This document shows, piece by piece, positions 25,489 through 34,495 of a DNA stretch of 64,000 bases. The position numbers and the translations under genes are program-made. This DNA is from Magnetovibrio sp. PR-2 (lineage in GTDB: Bacteria; Pseudomonadota; Alphaproteobacteria; Rhodospirillales; Magnetovibrionaceae). The stretch spans positions 333,019 through 397,018 of the forward strand of contig NZ_JBAHUR010000001.1 in the NCBI RefSeq assembly GCF_036689815.1, written 5' to 3'. The notes below the pieces were generated by a model that was not told the origin of the DNA, did no database searches, and was given only the letters and a program-made list of their open reading frames with translations. The stretch's first letter is position 1, and every line of letters begins with the position of its first letter.

Positions 25489-25941
25489 CTATTTGTCTTT
25501 GCAAAACACCTTACACACCAAACTGTCTGCGGCAAGCCAGCCGGGACCGCGGGCGAGGATCAGCATCAGCACGGCTGCCCACAACAGGTGGTCGGGCCAA
25601 CTGCCGGGATAGACAAAAAACTGAATGACCAAGGTCATGCCCAACAGGCCAAAAGCCGACAGGCGGGATGCCAAGCCGATGACCAGCAGCGCGCCCAAAA
25701 CGTGTTCGGTCGCCGTCGCCATATAGGCCGCGACTTCGGGGGGCAGCACGGGGACTTTGTATTCTTCGCGAAACAGATACAGGGTCGTGTCGGTCAAGTT
25801 AAACTCGCTGTCCACCTTGGTCTGTCCGGCGCGCACAAAAAATGCGCCCAGGCCGACACGCGCCATCAAAATGATCAGCGGGTCGGGGATGGTTTTCAAC
25901 TTGCCGACGACTTGGCCGTAGAGGGTCATCAATGAAGACAT
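25489..25941 (-). CDS. DoxX-family membrane protein of the bufferin operon
   Basis: A 150-residue membrane protein with four helices; DoxX signatures are LIILMARVGLGAFFVRAGQT and ATEHVLGALLVIGLASRLSA. It is the last gene of the operon bufA-bufB-bufC-doxX, 12 bases after bufC. DoxX members recur in DUF692/DUF2063 operons and may handle redox at the membrane. A Cys pair at the C-terminus (LVCKVFCKDK) may be functional. Confidence 0.88.
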   Translation of the reverse strand: MSSLMTLYGQVVGKLKTIPDPLIILMARVGLGAFFVRAGQTKVDSEFNLTDTTLYLFREEYKVPVLPPEVAAYMATATEHVLGALLVIGLASRLSAFGLLGMTLVIQFFVYPGSWPDHLLWAAVLMLILARGPGWLAADSLVCKVFCKDK

Positions 25942-25953
25942 AGGCGTGGTCCT

Positions 25954-26727
25954 TTATTGGATTTTTTCAAACATGCCGGTGGCGATGAGCTCGGCAAAAA
26001 TAAGGGGGAGGGTCTCAACGCTTTCCACACCCTCAAGTATGGCAAACGCTTGGCCGACGATTACACCGTCGGCCAAGCGCGACGCCAAGATATAGGCGTT
26101 GGGCGACAGCGCATGGATATTCACCTCGGCGTGGGGACGCACGATTAAAATGGCGTCTCCGCCGTCGTCGAGATTGACGCCCAAGTCCGGATCTGCGCCG
26201 TCTTGGTGCATGTCCCAGATTTGTTTGATGGGGAATGCACTGGAGACAAACCGCACGCTTGGGTGCGGGCGCAAGTGATGGAGCGCCAACTCTTCAGGGG
26301 GGATAGCGGCCAAGTCTTCGGCCACCAAAGGTTTCGCCTCGCTTGCATGAAACGCTGCATTTGCCTGCCATTCCAGCTCCGCCACATCGGCGACGTAGGC
26401 CATGTCGCTCAACTGGGGCAAGCTTTGCAAAAAGGCAGGAAAGCCTTGGCCGTACTCAAACAGGCACGGCGAGGTCGGTGGATGGGTGCGCACGAACGAA
26501 CGTGCGACTTGGGTGAAGAAGTCTTCGCCCACCAATTCGTGGACAATGTGGAAGGTCGCGGCCAAGGCTTCGGCAAGTAAGATCGTGGTGTTGTTGCGGT
26601 GAATTTGCAGGCGCTGTTCGGGTGTGAAACCGTCGCCGATGATCACACCGGACAGCGCACCGGCATCCGCGCCAAGGGAAATATCTGAAAAGGTGCTCTG
26701 CAGCTCAGCCAACGAAAGCATGGGCAT
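25954..26727 (-). CDS. bufC: BufC/HvfC-type partner protein (DUF2063)
   Basis: A 257-residue protein with the DUF2063 pattern: LQIHRNNTTILLAEALAATF, VGEDFFTQVARSFVRTHPPT, SPCLFEYGQGFPAFL and VADVAELEWQANAAFHASEA. It is the usual partner of the MNIO enzyme and probably presents or recognises the precursor peptide. The gene overlaps the end of the MNIO gene by 23 bases, which implies stoichiometric co-expression. Confidence 0.92.
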   Translation of the reverse strand: MPMLSLAELQSTFSDISLGADAGALSGVIIGDGFTPEQRLQIHRNNTTILLAEALAATFHIVHELVGEDFFTQVARSFVRTHPPTSPCLFEYGQGFPAFLQSLPQLSDMAYVADVAELEWQANAAFHASEAKPLVAEDLAAIPPEELALHHLRPHPSVRFVSSAFPIKQIWDMHQDGADPDLGVNLDDGGDAILIVRPHAEVNIHALSPNAYILASRLADGVIVGQAFAILEGVESVETLPLIFAELIATGMFEKIQ

Positions 26728-27598
26728 CCTCCTTCACGAGGTGACGCGCCAAGATGGCGTCGGCCTTGTGGGCTTCCCCAACCAAAACGTCAAGTTCAGG
26801 AATGTTTGAATCCCGCTCGATCAACGTCGGTTTTGCACCCACTTTGCCTACCGTGTAGTCGAACAAGTTCCATACCGCGTCAGTGATGGGCGATCCATGA
26901 TCGTCAACACGAATGGTGCGCCCGTCGATGACGGTCTTGGAGTGCCCAGCCATGTGGTATTCCAAAACTTTTTCGGCAGGGATTTGGTCGATGTAGGCGT
27001 GGGCATCGAAACCGTGGTTTTGCGCGCTGACGTAGACGTTGTTCACATCCAACAGCACGTTGCAGTCGGTGCGTTTGACGACTTCGACCAAAAACTCGGG
27101 TTCGGGGATGACGGAATGTTCGTAGCGCAAATAGGAAGACGGGTTTTCGATTAGCACGGGACGCTTTAAGGCGTCTTGCATTTCGATCACGTGGGTGGAA
27201 AAAATCTCTAAACATTCTTCGGTATAGGGCAGGGCAATCAGGTCGTTCAAATACGCCCCATTGGCAATGGACCAAGATAAATGTTCGGACACGGCACCGG
27301 GCTCACAGCGGCGTTGTAAATCGACTAAACGTTTTAAATGAAGACGGTCCAACGGCGCGGCGGAGCCCAAGGACATGCCGACACCGTGCAGCGATAGGGG
27401 AAAGCGTTCGCGCATGGCGTCAAGCCATCGCAACGCAGGCCCACCGTCGGCCATATAGTTTTCAGAGTGCACCTCCAACCAACCGATGTCGGGTTGGTGT
27501 TCGAGGATGTCTTGATAGTGCTGCGCTTTCAGTCCGATCCCAGCGCGTGTTGGGATCGAACTGGTAGAGCGCTGCGCGGTTTGGGCCTGTTGGTCCAT
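26705..27598 (-). CDS. bufB: Multinuclear non-haem iron-dependent oxidase (MNIO, DUF692)
   Basis: A 297-residue TIM-barrel enzyme that modifies cysteines of a ribosomal peptide; in characterised bufferin systems MNIOs make thiooxazole-type rings. Metal-ligand blocks are visible: EVHSENYM, LSLHGVGMSLGS, SEHLSW, LIENPSSYL, LLDVNNVYVSAQNHGFD, EYHMAGH, DDHGSPI and TLIERDSNIP. The start at 27598 (MDQQAQT) has GAGGAA upstream; a TTG nine bases earlier is less likely. It lies between the precursor gene and bufC. Confidence 0.94.
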   Translation of the reverse strand: MDQQAQTAQRSTSSIPTRAGIGLKAQHYQDILEHQPDIGWLEVHSENYMADGGPALRWLDAMRERFPLSLHGVGMSLGSAAPLDRLHLKRLVDLQRRCEPGAVSEHLSWSIANGAYLNDLIALPYTEECLEIFSTHVIEMQDALKRPVLIENPSSYLRYEHSVIPEPEFLVEVVKRTDCNVLLDVNNVYVSAQNHGFDAHAYIDQIPAEKVLEYHMAGHSKTVIDGRTIRVDDHGSPITDAVWNLFDYTVGKVGAKPTLIERDSNIPELDVLVGEAHKADAILARHLVKEDAHAFVG

Positions 27599-27622
27599 TG
27601 TGCGCAATTCCTCTTTCTTTGA

Positions 27623-27886
27623 TTACATGGGTTTCAACATGCCGCCGGTGATTTTGGAGCACGTGCCTTTGGGAACGGCGATGAAGGCGTCTTTTTGGTC
27701 GTCCATTTTGGAGGTACCTGCGCAAGAAGACGTTGCCGTTTGGCAGTCGTTGTGGCCGGCTTTGGACACGCCGTAACATTTTTCCATTTCGGATGCATGT
27801 GCGGTGGTGGTCATGGCGCCTGCGGACAGGGCGACGGCAACGGCGGCTGCGATGATCGGGGCTTTGCTCAAGGTTTTAGCGGACAT
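27623..27886 (-). CDS. bufA: Bufferin-type copper-binding RiPP precursor (DUF2282, BufA1)
   Basis: An 87-residue precursor with a Sec-type signal peptide (residues 1-31, ending TTAHA) and a core with four cysteines at 37, 48, 55 and 76: EMEKCYGVSKAGHNDCQTAT, then SSCAGTS and PKGTCSKI. The EKCYGV-KAG-NDC and SCAGTS blocks are the hallmark of DUF2282. The mature, modified peptide is thought to sequester copper in the periplasm. It is first in the operon, 24 bases before bufB, behind an exact SigF-type promoter. Confidence 0.94.
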   Translation of the reverse strand: MSAKTLSKAPIIAAAVAVALSAGAMTTTAHASEMEKCYGVSKAGHNDCQTATSSCAGTSKMDDQKDAFIAVPKGTCSKITGGMLKPM

Positions 27887-27973
27887 GGTTGTCTCCTCAG
27901 ATAAATAAAAAAGCGTTGTGGATCCCGTTTCGGGGGATGGGGCGCGGTTGTGTCTTGCGCCTTCCCCTCCTAT

Positions 27974-27999
27974 TTCGTCCGGGTGCGGGAATGGGTTAC
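27974..27999 (-). promoter_or_regulatory. ECF SigF-type promoter of the bufferin operon
   Basis: On the minus strand: GTAACC (27994-27999), exactly 16 bases, CGAA (27974-27977). As I recall it, this matches the GTAACC-N16-CGAA recognised by SigF of Caulobacter, which also controls DUF2282 operons there. Transcription would start about 80 bases before bufA. The cognate sigma and anti-sigma genes are directly divergent. Confidence 0.82.
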
Positions 28000-28070
28000 A
28001 CTGCGTTTGGATTTTTTTTCGAAAGTGTGTTTATCTCGACAAAACACGGCGCAAGCATTTAAAGGCGAGC

Positions 28071-28670
28071 ATGAGCGAAAAAACGGACAAGACCGAACAA
28101 GACCGCCCTGAGTTTGCCCAGTGGTCTGCCTGGATGGCAGCTGCGCAAGACGGCGACGGCGTGGCGTATCAAAACTTGCTGCAGGCCGTGTTGCCGTTGA
28201 TCCGCGCCATCGTTTCGAAAAAAATTCAAGACCCGGACAAAACCGAAGACATCGTGCAAGAGGTCTTGATGTCGGTGCACAAAAACCGTCACACCTATGA
28301 TCCGTCCCTGCCGTTCAAGCCGTGGTTGGCCACCATTACCCAGCGCCGCACCATTGATGCTTTGCGCAAAATTTATCGCCAGGGCGCGCGTGAGACCTTG
28401 GTTGACGAATATCCTGAAACCTTTTTGGCAGATGAAACGAATATATCCCCAGAGGACGACTTGGTCTTCGCCATGGGCGACGAATTATCCCGCGCCCTAG
28501 AGAGTTTACCCGCCGGGCAACGCACAGCGGTTGAACTGTTGAAATTGCGCGAAATGAGCCTTAAAGAAGCGTCCGAGGCCAGCGGAATGTCCGTGGCAGC
28601 CCTGAAGGTTGCCATGCACCGCGCCTTAAAGAGCCTGCGCACACAAATGGCCCCAAAGCCGGAGTTGTAG
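28071..28670 (+). CDS. sigF: ECF RNA polymerase sigma factor, SigF-like
   Basis: A 199-residue sigma factor. Region 2 is LLQAVLPLIRAIVSKKI-QDP then EDIVQEVLMSVHKNRHTYDP with KPWLATITQRRTIDALRK; region 4 is LPAGQRTAVELLKLREMSLK with EASEASGMSVAALKVAMHRA. The frame runs upstream to 27918, but the ATG at 28071 (MSEKTDK) has AAAGGCGAG and fits the family length. It is followed five bases later by its NrsF-type anti-sigma factor and is divergent from the bufferin operon it probably transcribes. Confidence 0.92.
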   Translation: MSEKTDKTEQDRPEFAQWSAWMAAAQDGDGVAYQNLLQAVLPLIRAIVSKKIQDPDKTEDIVQEVLMSVHKNRHTYDPSLPFKPWLATITQRRTIDALRKIYRQGARETLVDEYPETFLADETNISPEDDLVFAMGDELSRALESLPAGQRTAVELLKLREMSLKEASEASGMSVAALKVAMHRALKSLRTQMAPKPEL

Positions 28671-28675
28671 TTAAG

Positions 28676-29353
28676 ATGAACATGTCAACCCATGACCTAA
28701 TTTCGAACCTGTCGGACGATCTTGCCCCCGTCAAACGCCTGGCCCACCCGGCCAAGCGGTTGTTGATGTGGATGGGCATTGCGTTCCCGGTGTCTTTGAT
28801 CATGGGTGCCTTGGTGGAACAGCAGTCTTTTGCTTTGGCTTTTGTCGACGGTGAATCCTTTTCATTGGCCAAGCAGCGTCTCACCGATTGGCGCAGCTTG
28901 CTTGAATTGACAGCAATTTTCGCCACCGCCCTCACGGCGGGCTATGCGGCTTTGTGTGGCACCCAACCGGGACGCGCCCCCCATGCTTGGGTGTTGCCCA
29001 TCGTGCCCTTCGCCGCATGGCTGGCTTTGATCACCGAAAGCTGTTTTGAGCTGTATCAGCAAATCGGTCCCGATCAGTTTAGCTTTGCTCCGCACTGGAC
29101 GTGCTATCCCTCCGTGGTTGCCACGGGGGCGGCGCCGGCACTGGTTATGGTGATTTTGCTCAAGCGCGGCATGCTGGCCACGCCTTCGGTAACCGTGGGC
29201 ATGGCGGTTCTGGCAGCATCGGCCTTGGGTGCGGTGGGTCTGCGCTTGTTCCATCCGCCCGACGCGACGGCTATGTTGTTGATGTGGCAGTTGATCGCCA
29301 CGTTGACGCTTTATGGGGTGGCTTCACTGATCAGCGTCATACGCGCGCGGTAG
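28676..29353 (+). CDS. nrsF: NrsF-type membrane anti-sigma factor (DUF1109)
   Basis: A 225-residue protein with six predicted helices, the NrsF/DUF1109 layout. The N-terminal cytoplasmic part (DLISNLSDDLAPVKRLAHPA) would hold the sigma factor. Periplasm-side cysteines are candidates for the metal or redox sensor known in Caulobacter: ESCFELYQ and HWTCYP. An ATG six bases downstream is an alternative start. It is coupled to the sigma gene. Confidence 0.9.
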   Translation: MNMSTHDLISNLSDDLAPVKRLAHPAKRLLMWMGIAFPVSLIMGALVEQQSFALAFVDGESFSLAKQRLTDWRSLLELTAIFATALTAGYAALCGTQPGRAPHAWVLPIVPFAAWLALITESCFELYQQIGPDQFSFAPHWTCYPSVVATGAAPALVMVILLKRGMLATPSVTVGMAVLAASALGAVGLRLFHPPDATAMLLMWQLIATLTLYGVASLISVIRAR

Positions 29354-29362
29354 ACATCGTGT

Positions 29363-29587
29363 TTATGCGGTGTGACCGGCCAGCGGCACGGTGAAGGTAA
29401 AGTGTGAACCTTCGCCCGGCGCGGTTTGCACCCAAATGGTTCCACCATTGCGTTCGACCAACTCTTTGCTCAGCGGCAGTCCCAGCCCGGTTCCAAGTTC
29501 GCCATGGGTGCCTTGGGTGGTGGTTTTTATGTCCACCGCAAAAATATGACGCCCAGCGTTGTGAACGTCGTGAGCGTATTCGGACAT
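29363..29587 (-). pseudogene. Internally deleted remnant of a histidine kinase
   Basis: The C-terminal part, [20 protein letters not shown] then [15 protein letters not shown] and [12 protein letters not shown], is a close copy of the end of the intact kinase next door (29727-31220). Directly before it stands [15 protein letters not shown], which matches the kinase's TDYAKDVHDAGGHMY some 130 residues further upstream. So the copy lost everything between the phosphoacceptor helix and the G-boxes, and all the sensor part. It cannot work as a kinase. It is most simply a tandem duplication that decayed by deletion. Confidence 0.75.
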
Positions 29588-29616
29588 TTTTGATTTGGCG
29601 CACCGATCTGCACGTC

Positions 29617-29648
29617 CAGTCCCCAATGGCAGTCCCCAATGGCAGTCC
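29617..29648. repeat. Short tandem repeat
   Basis: The 13-bp unit CAGTCCCCAATGG is present twice and begins a third time (CAGTCC). It lies just upstream of the kinase remnant, at a likely rearrangement point. Confidence 0.7.
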
Positions 29649-29726
29649 TGTGAAATTAAGACACAATGTTTGGCCGTATTGGGTCAGCACGCATTAACCT
29701 TGCTCAACCTTGGCGATGGGTTGCGT

Positions 29727-31220
29727 TCAGCGTCCCGCCAGGGGCACGGTGAAATAGAAGGTCGTGCCATCTCCAGGCGAGCTGATCACCCAAATTTGAC
29801 CGCCGTTGCGCTCCACCATTTCTTTGGTCAGCGGCAATCCCAATCCGGTACCCAGCTCGCCTTCGGTGCCGCGGGTGGTCGTTTTTTGATCTAAAGAAAA
29901 GAGATTTTCGAGCAAGGCTTTGGGGATGCCGATGCCGGAATCGGAAACAGTGACTTGGGCGAAACGGGTATCGTCGGTAATTTCAATGTCGACCGTGATG
30001 CGTCCGCCTGCTTTGGTGAATTTGATGGCGTTGCCGACCAAATTGCGGATCACGGACTGCATCATGTTTTGATCGGCATAGACCAACAGGTTGGGGCCAT
30101 GGATATCGAGCACAACTTTTTTCGTTTTGGCAGCGGGCTTGATGACTTTGAGCGAATCTTGGATCAAATCCAGCATCAACGTGTTGCAAGGTTCGAATTT
30201 GGCCCCGTCCATTTGCAACCTGGACCAGTCCAAAAGGTTTTGCACCAATTCATACATATGCCCACCGGCGTCGTGGACGTCTTTGGCGTAGTCGGTGATT
30301 TGTTTTTTGTCGAGACGATCATCCATGGAGCTCATGATCTTGGTCATCCCCAACAGCGCCGTGAACGGGCTTTTGAGATCGTGGGAAATGATTGAAAACA
30401 GCCGGTTCTTCACGCGGATTTCGTTGCGCAATGCGCCCGTTGTTTCCGCGATGATGGCATCGCGGTGGTCGCGTTCGGTGTGGAGGTTATCCAGCAAACG
30501 CCGGGTCCAGGCGATGGCGGTGGTGGATAAAATGCTCAGCATGGCGAACACCAAAAGGTGCACGTTCAACAGTTTGTTGGCAGAGAGGGCTTCGGCTTCA
30601 TCAAAGCTGGCGGTTGGGAACGAAACCCGGATGCCGCCGCGAATCTCACCGACCTTATAGCCTTGTCCCCGGTGGCACGGCAGGCAGGCCTCTTTGACAT
30701 CTAGCGGCGCCATATAAAAGAAAGCGGGGCCATGTCCGTTTGGCATTACCTCCATCTGTTCGCGCGCGCCATCCTCAAAACTTTCCAGCGCCTTGCGTTC
30801 CCAATCGGACGGAGTGTTGTTCGGATTGAGGGGGCGCAAGCTGGTGATGTTGATGTTGAGATCGCCCTTGTTGAGGATTTCGGCGATTTGGCGCGTCATG
30901 TAGGTGGGGTTGATCATCGTTAAGTGCTGCCCACCGGGCGTGACGATGTCTTTTTCAAACACGCGGAGATAAGGGTTTGACGGTGAGCTTTGTGTGACCG
31001 GTGCATAAACCCCGCCCAGATTGGTATTCCACAAGCGCGTGGTTTCGACCATGGTGAAGACCATGCGGGCGCGTTCGCGTGCGAGCTCCTGAGAGTTGGA
31101 TCTAAGGCCTTCTAAATTCCAGCTGTAAGATGAGCTGACGATGGCGGCCCATAAGAGCACGGGCATACCGTATAAACTTAGTTTTTGCCATAACCCGCGG
31201 TGTGTATTGCGCGTTGTCAT
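29727..31220 (-). CDS. Sensor histidine kinase with Tll0287-like haem domain
   Basis: Membrane-bound kinase of 497 residues from the ATG at 31220. TM1 is near residues 16-33. The periplasmic sensor (about 35-215, DUF3365/Tll0287 type) ends with a c-type haem motif CLPCH followed by RGQGYKVGEIRGGIRVSFP. TM2 lies near 218-240. HisKA has FSIISHDLKSPFTALLGM, and the ATPase part has NLVGNAIKFT (N-box), VSDSGIGIPK (G1) and [11 protein letters not shown] (G2). It probably senses redox state or a gas ligand. No response regulator gene is adjacent. A deleted copy of its 3' part lies just downstream. Confidence 0.92.
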   Translation of the reverse strand: MTTRNTHRGLWQKLSLYGMPVLLWAAIVSSSYSWNLEGLRSNSQELARERARMVFTMVETTRLWNTNLGGVYAPVTQSSPSNPYLRVFEKDIVTPGGQHLTMINPTYMTRQIAEILNKGDLNINITSLRPLNPNNTPSDWERKALESFEDGAREQMEVMPNGHGPAFFYMAPLDVKEACLPCHRGQGYKVGEIRGGIRVSFPTASFDEAEALSANKLLNVHLLVFAMLSILSTTAIAWTRRLLDNLHTERDHRDAIIAETTGALRNEIRVKNRLFSIISHDLKSPFTALLGMTKIMSSMDDRLDKKQITDYAKDVHDAGGHMYELVQNLLDWSRLQMDGAKFEPCNTLMLDLIQDSLKVIKPAAKTKKVVLDIHGPNLLVYADQNMMQSVIRNLVGNAIKFTKAGGRITVDIEITDDTRFAQVTVSDSGIGIPKALLENLFSLDQKTTTRGTEGELGTGLGLPLTKEMVERNGGQIWVISSPGDGTTFYFTVPLAGR

Positions 31221-31361
31221 AGGCCCCACCATTTGGCATATTTTCTGTGTAAATTATAGGCGCTGCGGAGCGAACGCGTCCAGCGCGTGAGTCCGAATGT
31301 CGTATTAAGTGAAATGTTTTGGTGTTATTGCGCACCGCACAAAAAGAGCTTGCCAGGGCAG

Positions 31362-32780
31362 CTACTCTTCTTCTTCAAGCCACCACATGTCGGCATTTTG
31401 CTCGCCGCTTTGCGCAGCACCTTCGGGCAGGCGCTGTTCGGCGTGCGCGATGTTCTTATCGGTGACTTCCACCATCCGTGTCAGGCCCAACTTGTCGTAA
31501 GTTTCGCGAGCGTCCATGAAGGCTTTGAGCGCGGCCTCATAATGTTTGTCTTCGCCGGTCATGCGCCCCAACAAGAACAAAGCGCTGCCCATGTTGTTTT
31601 GCGTTGCCGCCCATAGGGTTGGTTGCTGGGTTACGGTGCGCACCGTGAGGGCTTGTTTGCACGCGGTGACGGCTTTTTCCACGACGTCTTCATTATCGGT
31701 CTGACGGCCCAGCACTTGTGCGGTTTGGGCGAAGTTGTTGAGTGTCTCACTCCACAGCAACGGCATGGAACGTTTGTTCAAGACCTTCAGCGCGGACTGG
31801 TAATGGCCAAGCGCTTTTTTCAGATTGGCAACCTCGTCGGTTTTGATGTCCATGCGGTAAAGCACCTCACCCGTTCGATTGTGGGTGGTGGCCCAGGGAA
31901 ACGGTGTGGCTTCGAAGGTAAAGATTTCCAACGCGGCTTTGTAAGCCTCTTCGGCTTTGACGAGGGTGTTGATGTCGTCGGTGCGCTCACCCATGGCCTG
32001 CAAAACCGTACCGAGGTTGCGTTGCAGGTAAGCCCAGTTGGTGGGGCTGTCGGAACGCAGCGTGCCTTTGATGCCTTCGGCGTAGGCCAGGGCGGCGCGG
32101 TGAAGGACTTCGGTGCCGGGGAACAGATGGCCGAACGACGCCAAGGCATTTGCAAACATGGCTTGCAAAGAAGCGCGCTCGCGCGGGGTGAACTCGCGCG
32201 GGATGTGTTCCATGATCTCAGCGGATTTTTCCAACGCGGGTGCTATGAGATTGCGGCACGTTTCACGCTTTGGGTCCGTGTCGGGATTGAGCGCGGCCAA
32301 AGCAGAGGCCATCACCAACGGGCCGTAGGCTTCGGGATCGAAGCCCAAGGGCAGGTTTAGCGATTGAAACGGTGAAATGGTCCCCGCCGGGTCAACGTCA
32401 ACGGGTGGAGGGGCGGCGAAGTGTAAAAACAGGTTTGCGCCCGGTGGCGGTACGTCACCCCAAATCACCAAGTCGGCATCGTGTTGGGTGAGCCATCCCA
32501 AGGCTTGGGTGCAGGCTTGGGGCAGCAAGTCAGAGCGGTTCACCTCCGGTGTGAGAACCGGGGCTTCGTTCACGACTTGCACGAAGATGCCGTTGTGACC
32601 GGAAAATACACTGGCGATGCTGCGCGCGTGGTCTTGGCCTTGGGTGTCAATAAACGGGCCGATCAGGATTTTGATGTCGGTCTCGTTGGCGGCCGTGCCC
32701 AACAGGCGCGCGAAAAAACCAGGTTTTCTCTTCGCCTGGGGGTGTTGGGGCGGGGCTTGGTTTTTGGGCGTGTCGTTCAT
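31362..32780 (-). CDS. TPR-repeat protein
   Basis: A 472-residue protein without signal peptide. The first 150 residues form a domain (KILIGPFIDTQGQDHARSIA, DLVIWGDVPPPGANLFLHFA) with no family I recognise. From about 180 on it is helical, with at least five TPR-like repeats (LQRNLGTVLQAMGERTDD, AYKAALEIFTFEATPFPWAT, ALTVRTVTQQPTLWAATQNN). The C-terminus is strongly acidic (WWLEEEE). Probably a cytoplasmic scaffold. It lies 40 bases downstream of the next TPR gene on the same strand, so the two may be co-transcribed. Confidence 0.78.
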   Translation of the reverse strand: MNDTPKNQAPPQHPQAKRKPGFFARLLGTAANETDIKILIGPFIDTQGQDHARSIASVFSGHNGIFVQVVNEAPVLTPEVNRSDLLPQACTQALGWLTQHDADLVIWGDVPPPGANLFLHFAAPPPVDVDPAGTISPFQSLNLPLGFDPEAYGPLVMASALAALNPDTDPKRETCRNLIAPALEKSAEIMEHIPREFTPRERASLQAMFANALASFGHLFPGTEVLHRAALAYAEGIKGTLRSDSPTNWAYLQRNLGTVLQAMGERTDDINTLVKAEEAYKAALEIFTFEATPFPWATTHNRTGEVLYRMDIKTDEVANLKKALGHYQSALKVLNKRSMPLLWSETLNNFAQTAQVLGRQTDNEDVVEKAVTACKQALTVRTVTQQPTLWAATQNNMGSALFLLGRMTGEDKHYEAALKAFMDARETYDKLGLTRMVEVTDKNIAHAEQRLPEGAAQSGEQNADMWWLEEEE

Positions 32781-32820
32781 AAGTGAGTCTGGCTTATCCG
32801 ATTCGGGGGCTCAAGTGATC

Positions 32821-34254
32821 TTAGCCGCCTTTGAGGACACCCATCAATGCTTTGCGCACTTCGCTGACGGCCACCGACCACGGTTCGTCCGATTTGGTGC
32901 GAAAGATTCGCATGCTCGGGTACCAGGGGCTGTCTGCGCGATCCAACAGCCAGCCCCAATCCGCGCCGCTGTCCAAGATCATCCACACCGGCTTGCCCAA
33001 AGCACCGGCCACGTGTGCGGTGACGCCGTCGCAGCAGATAACCAAATCCAACTGGTGGATGGTGGCGGCCAAATCGGCCAAATCCATGATGGTGGGCCCG
33101 GCCTGTTCGACCAGGGGCTGTAGCCCCAGGCGGGAAATGTCCGACGCACCCGCACCGCGTTCCAAGGAGAATGCCTGGACTTCGGGGATGCCGATCAGCT
33201 CGGCCAGGTCGTCAAGCTCCATATCGCCGTGACGTTTGGGACCTTTGGTGGAGCGCCCTTCCCACTTGCCCGACCAGACAAGGCCGAGAGCCAAACGGGT
33301 TTCGGGAAGAATGTCCAAGGTGCTTGCGCCAATCTTCGGCACGTTCAGGTAAGGCACGTCCTCAGGCACGGTGTCGACCTTGGTGCTCAGCCGCGCGGGG
33401 AGGCTCAACAGGGGGATTTGAACGTCCGCCGTGACGCTTTCGCCAAGGCTTACGGTTTTTTCAATATCGGGCGACGCTGCCAACAGGTGTGCCAAGTGCG
33501 GCGCGCATTCCCAAATGACGGTTGCGCCGCCGCGTTTCAAAACGGCCGCGTAACGCGCGAATTGAACCGCGCGCCCTTCGTCGCCTTCGGCGTTGACCAA
33601 AATGGTTTTGCCTTGAAGGGACGATCCGTTCCAGGGCTCAATCCCTTCGCGGCGCACATCTTGGCCGTTGATGGCAAAGCGGGTTTCCAGCTCTTTAAAG
33701 CCGCGCGGCCATTCGCCCATTTGCAAAATGGTGTGGGCGTGCTCGACCCGGCATTGGGCATAGGTGGGTTCTAGCTTGATCGCGCGCGCGAAGTGCTCCA
33801 TGGCGACTTGGGCATGGCCGCCTTCGCGAAAAGCCAAGCCCGCATTATAGAGTGCCTTGGGCGATTTCGGCCCATGCTTGACCGCACGGCGGTGCGCCTC
33901 AACGGCTTTAGAGGTTTCGCCCAAATCGCGCAGAGCATTGCCCAGGTTGGTGTAAACGGCGGTGGACGCCGTTTTCAGTGCCAAAGAGCGGCGATAACAC
34001 GCGACCGCAGCCTCGGGCCGCCCGGCGGAGCGCAGCGCCACGCCTAAGTTATTGTACGTGTCGGCAGAGTTGGGCTGGAACCGCAATGCGTGGGAGTATT
34101 CTTTGATCGCCACATCCAGCCGTCCCGCGCGGTGGTGTTCCAACGCTTGGTCGTAATGGCGGCGGCCCTCGTCCGCACGCGAGTTCGCGCCGGAGGGCTC
34201 TGGGCTGTTATCCGTCGGGGTGGTGATGGGGGGTGTCATTATCTCTGCATTCAT
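32821..34254 (-). CDS. TPR protein with GT9-like glycosyltransferase domain
   Basis: 477 residues from the ATG at 34254 (MNAEIMTPPI). The N-terminal half has four or five TPRs (DVAIKEYSHALRFQPNSADT, YNNLGVALRSAGRPEAAVAC, YTNLGNALRDLGETSKAVEA). The C-terminal half has the pattern seen in heptosyltransferase-like TPR proteins of Rhodospirillales: LDLVICCDGVTAHVAGALGK, VWMILDSGADWGWLLDR and SPWYPSMRIFR. Proteins of this layout are often near flagellin or surface glycosylation loci. No donor or acceptor can be read from the sequence. Confidence 0.82.
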   Translation of the reverse strand: MNAEIMTPPITTPTDNSPEPSGANSRADEGRRHYDQALEHHRAGRLDVAIKEYSHALRFQPNSADTYNNLGVALRSAGRPEAAVACYRRSLALKTASTAVYTNLGNALRDLGETSKAVEAHRRAVKHGPKSPKALYNAGLAFREGGHAQVAMEHFARAIKLEPTYAQCRVEHAHTILQMGEWPRGFKELETRFAINGQDVRREGIEPWNGSSLQGKTILVNAEGDEGRAVQFARYAAVLKRGGATVIWECAPHLAHLLAASPDIEKTVSLGESVTADVQIPLLSLPARLSTKVDTVPEDVPYLNVPKIGASTLDILPETRLALGLVWSGKWEGRSTKGPKRHGDMELDDLAELIGIPEVQAFSLERGAGASDISRLGLQPLVEQAGPTIMDLADLAATIHQLDLVICCDGVTAHVAGALGKPVWMILDSGADWGWLLDRADSPWYPSMRIFRTKSDEPWSVAVSEVRKALMGVLKGG

Positions 34255-34495
34255 CCTGAGCCTAAGTATCTGTTGGAACGCACGCTTCTTCAAGTGAAAC
34301 TCGCGCGCCCTTCAGCATTTCGTATCTGCGTCGAGGGAGCTGAATACGATCTTATGGCGTCTGGCCCGTTGTCTATATGTGAGATTGCACAGCGTGGCAA
34401 TTATATTTGCGCGACGCGCGCGTAGGCTTGCTTATTGATATCCCCCCGGGCCTGTATTACGTAGGAAGAAGCAAACGCAATACAGGTCCCTCCCC

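Noticed and set aside
29617..29648. Possible CRISPR or VNTR
   Set aside because: Only two and a half 13-bp units without spacers; no cas gene and no further array in the window.
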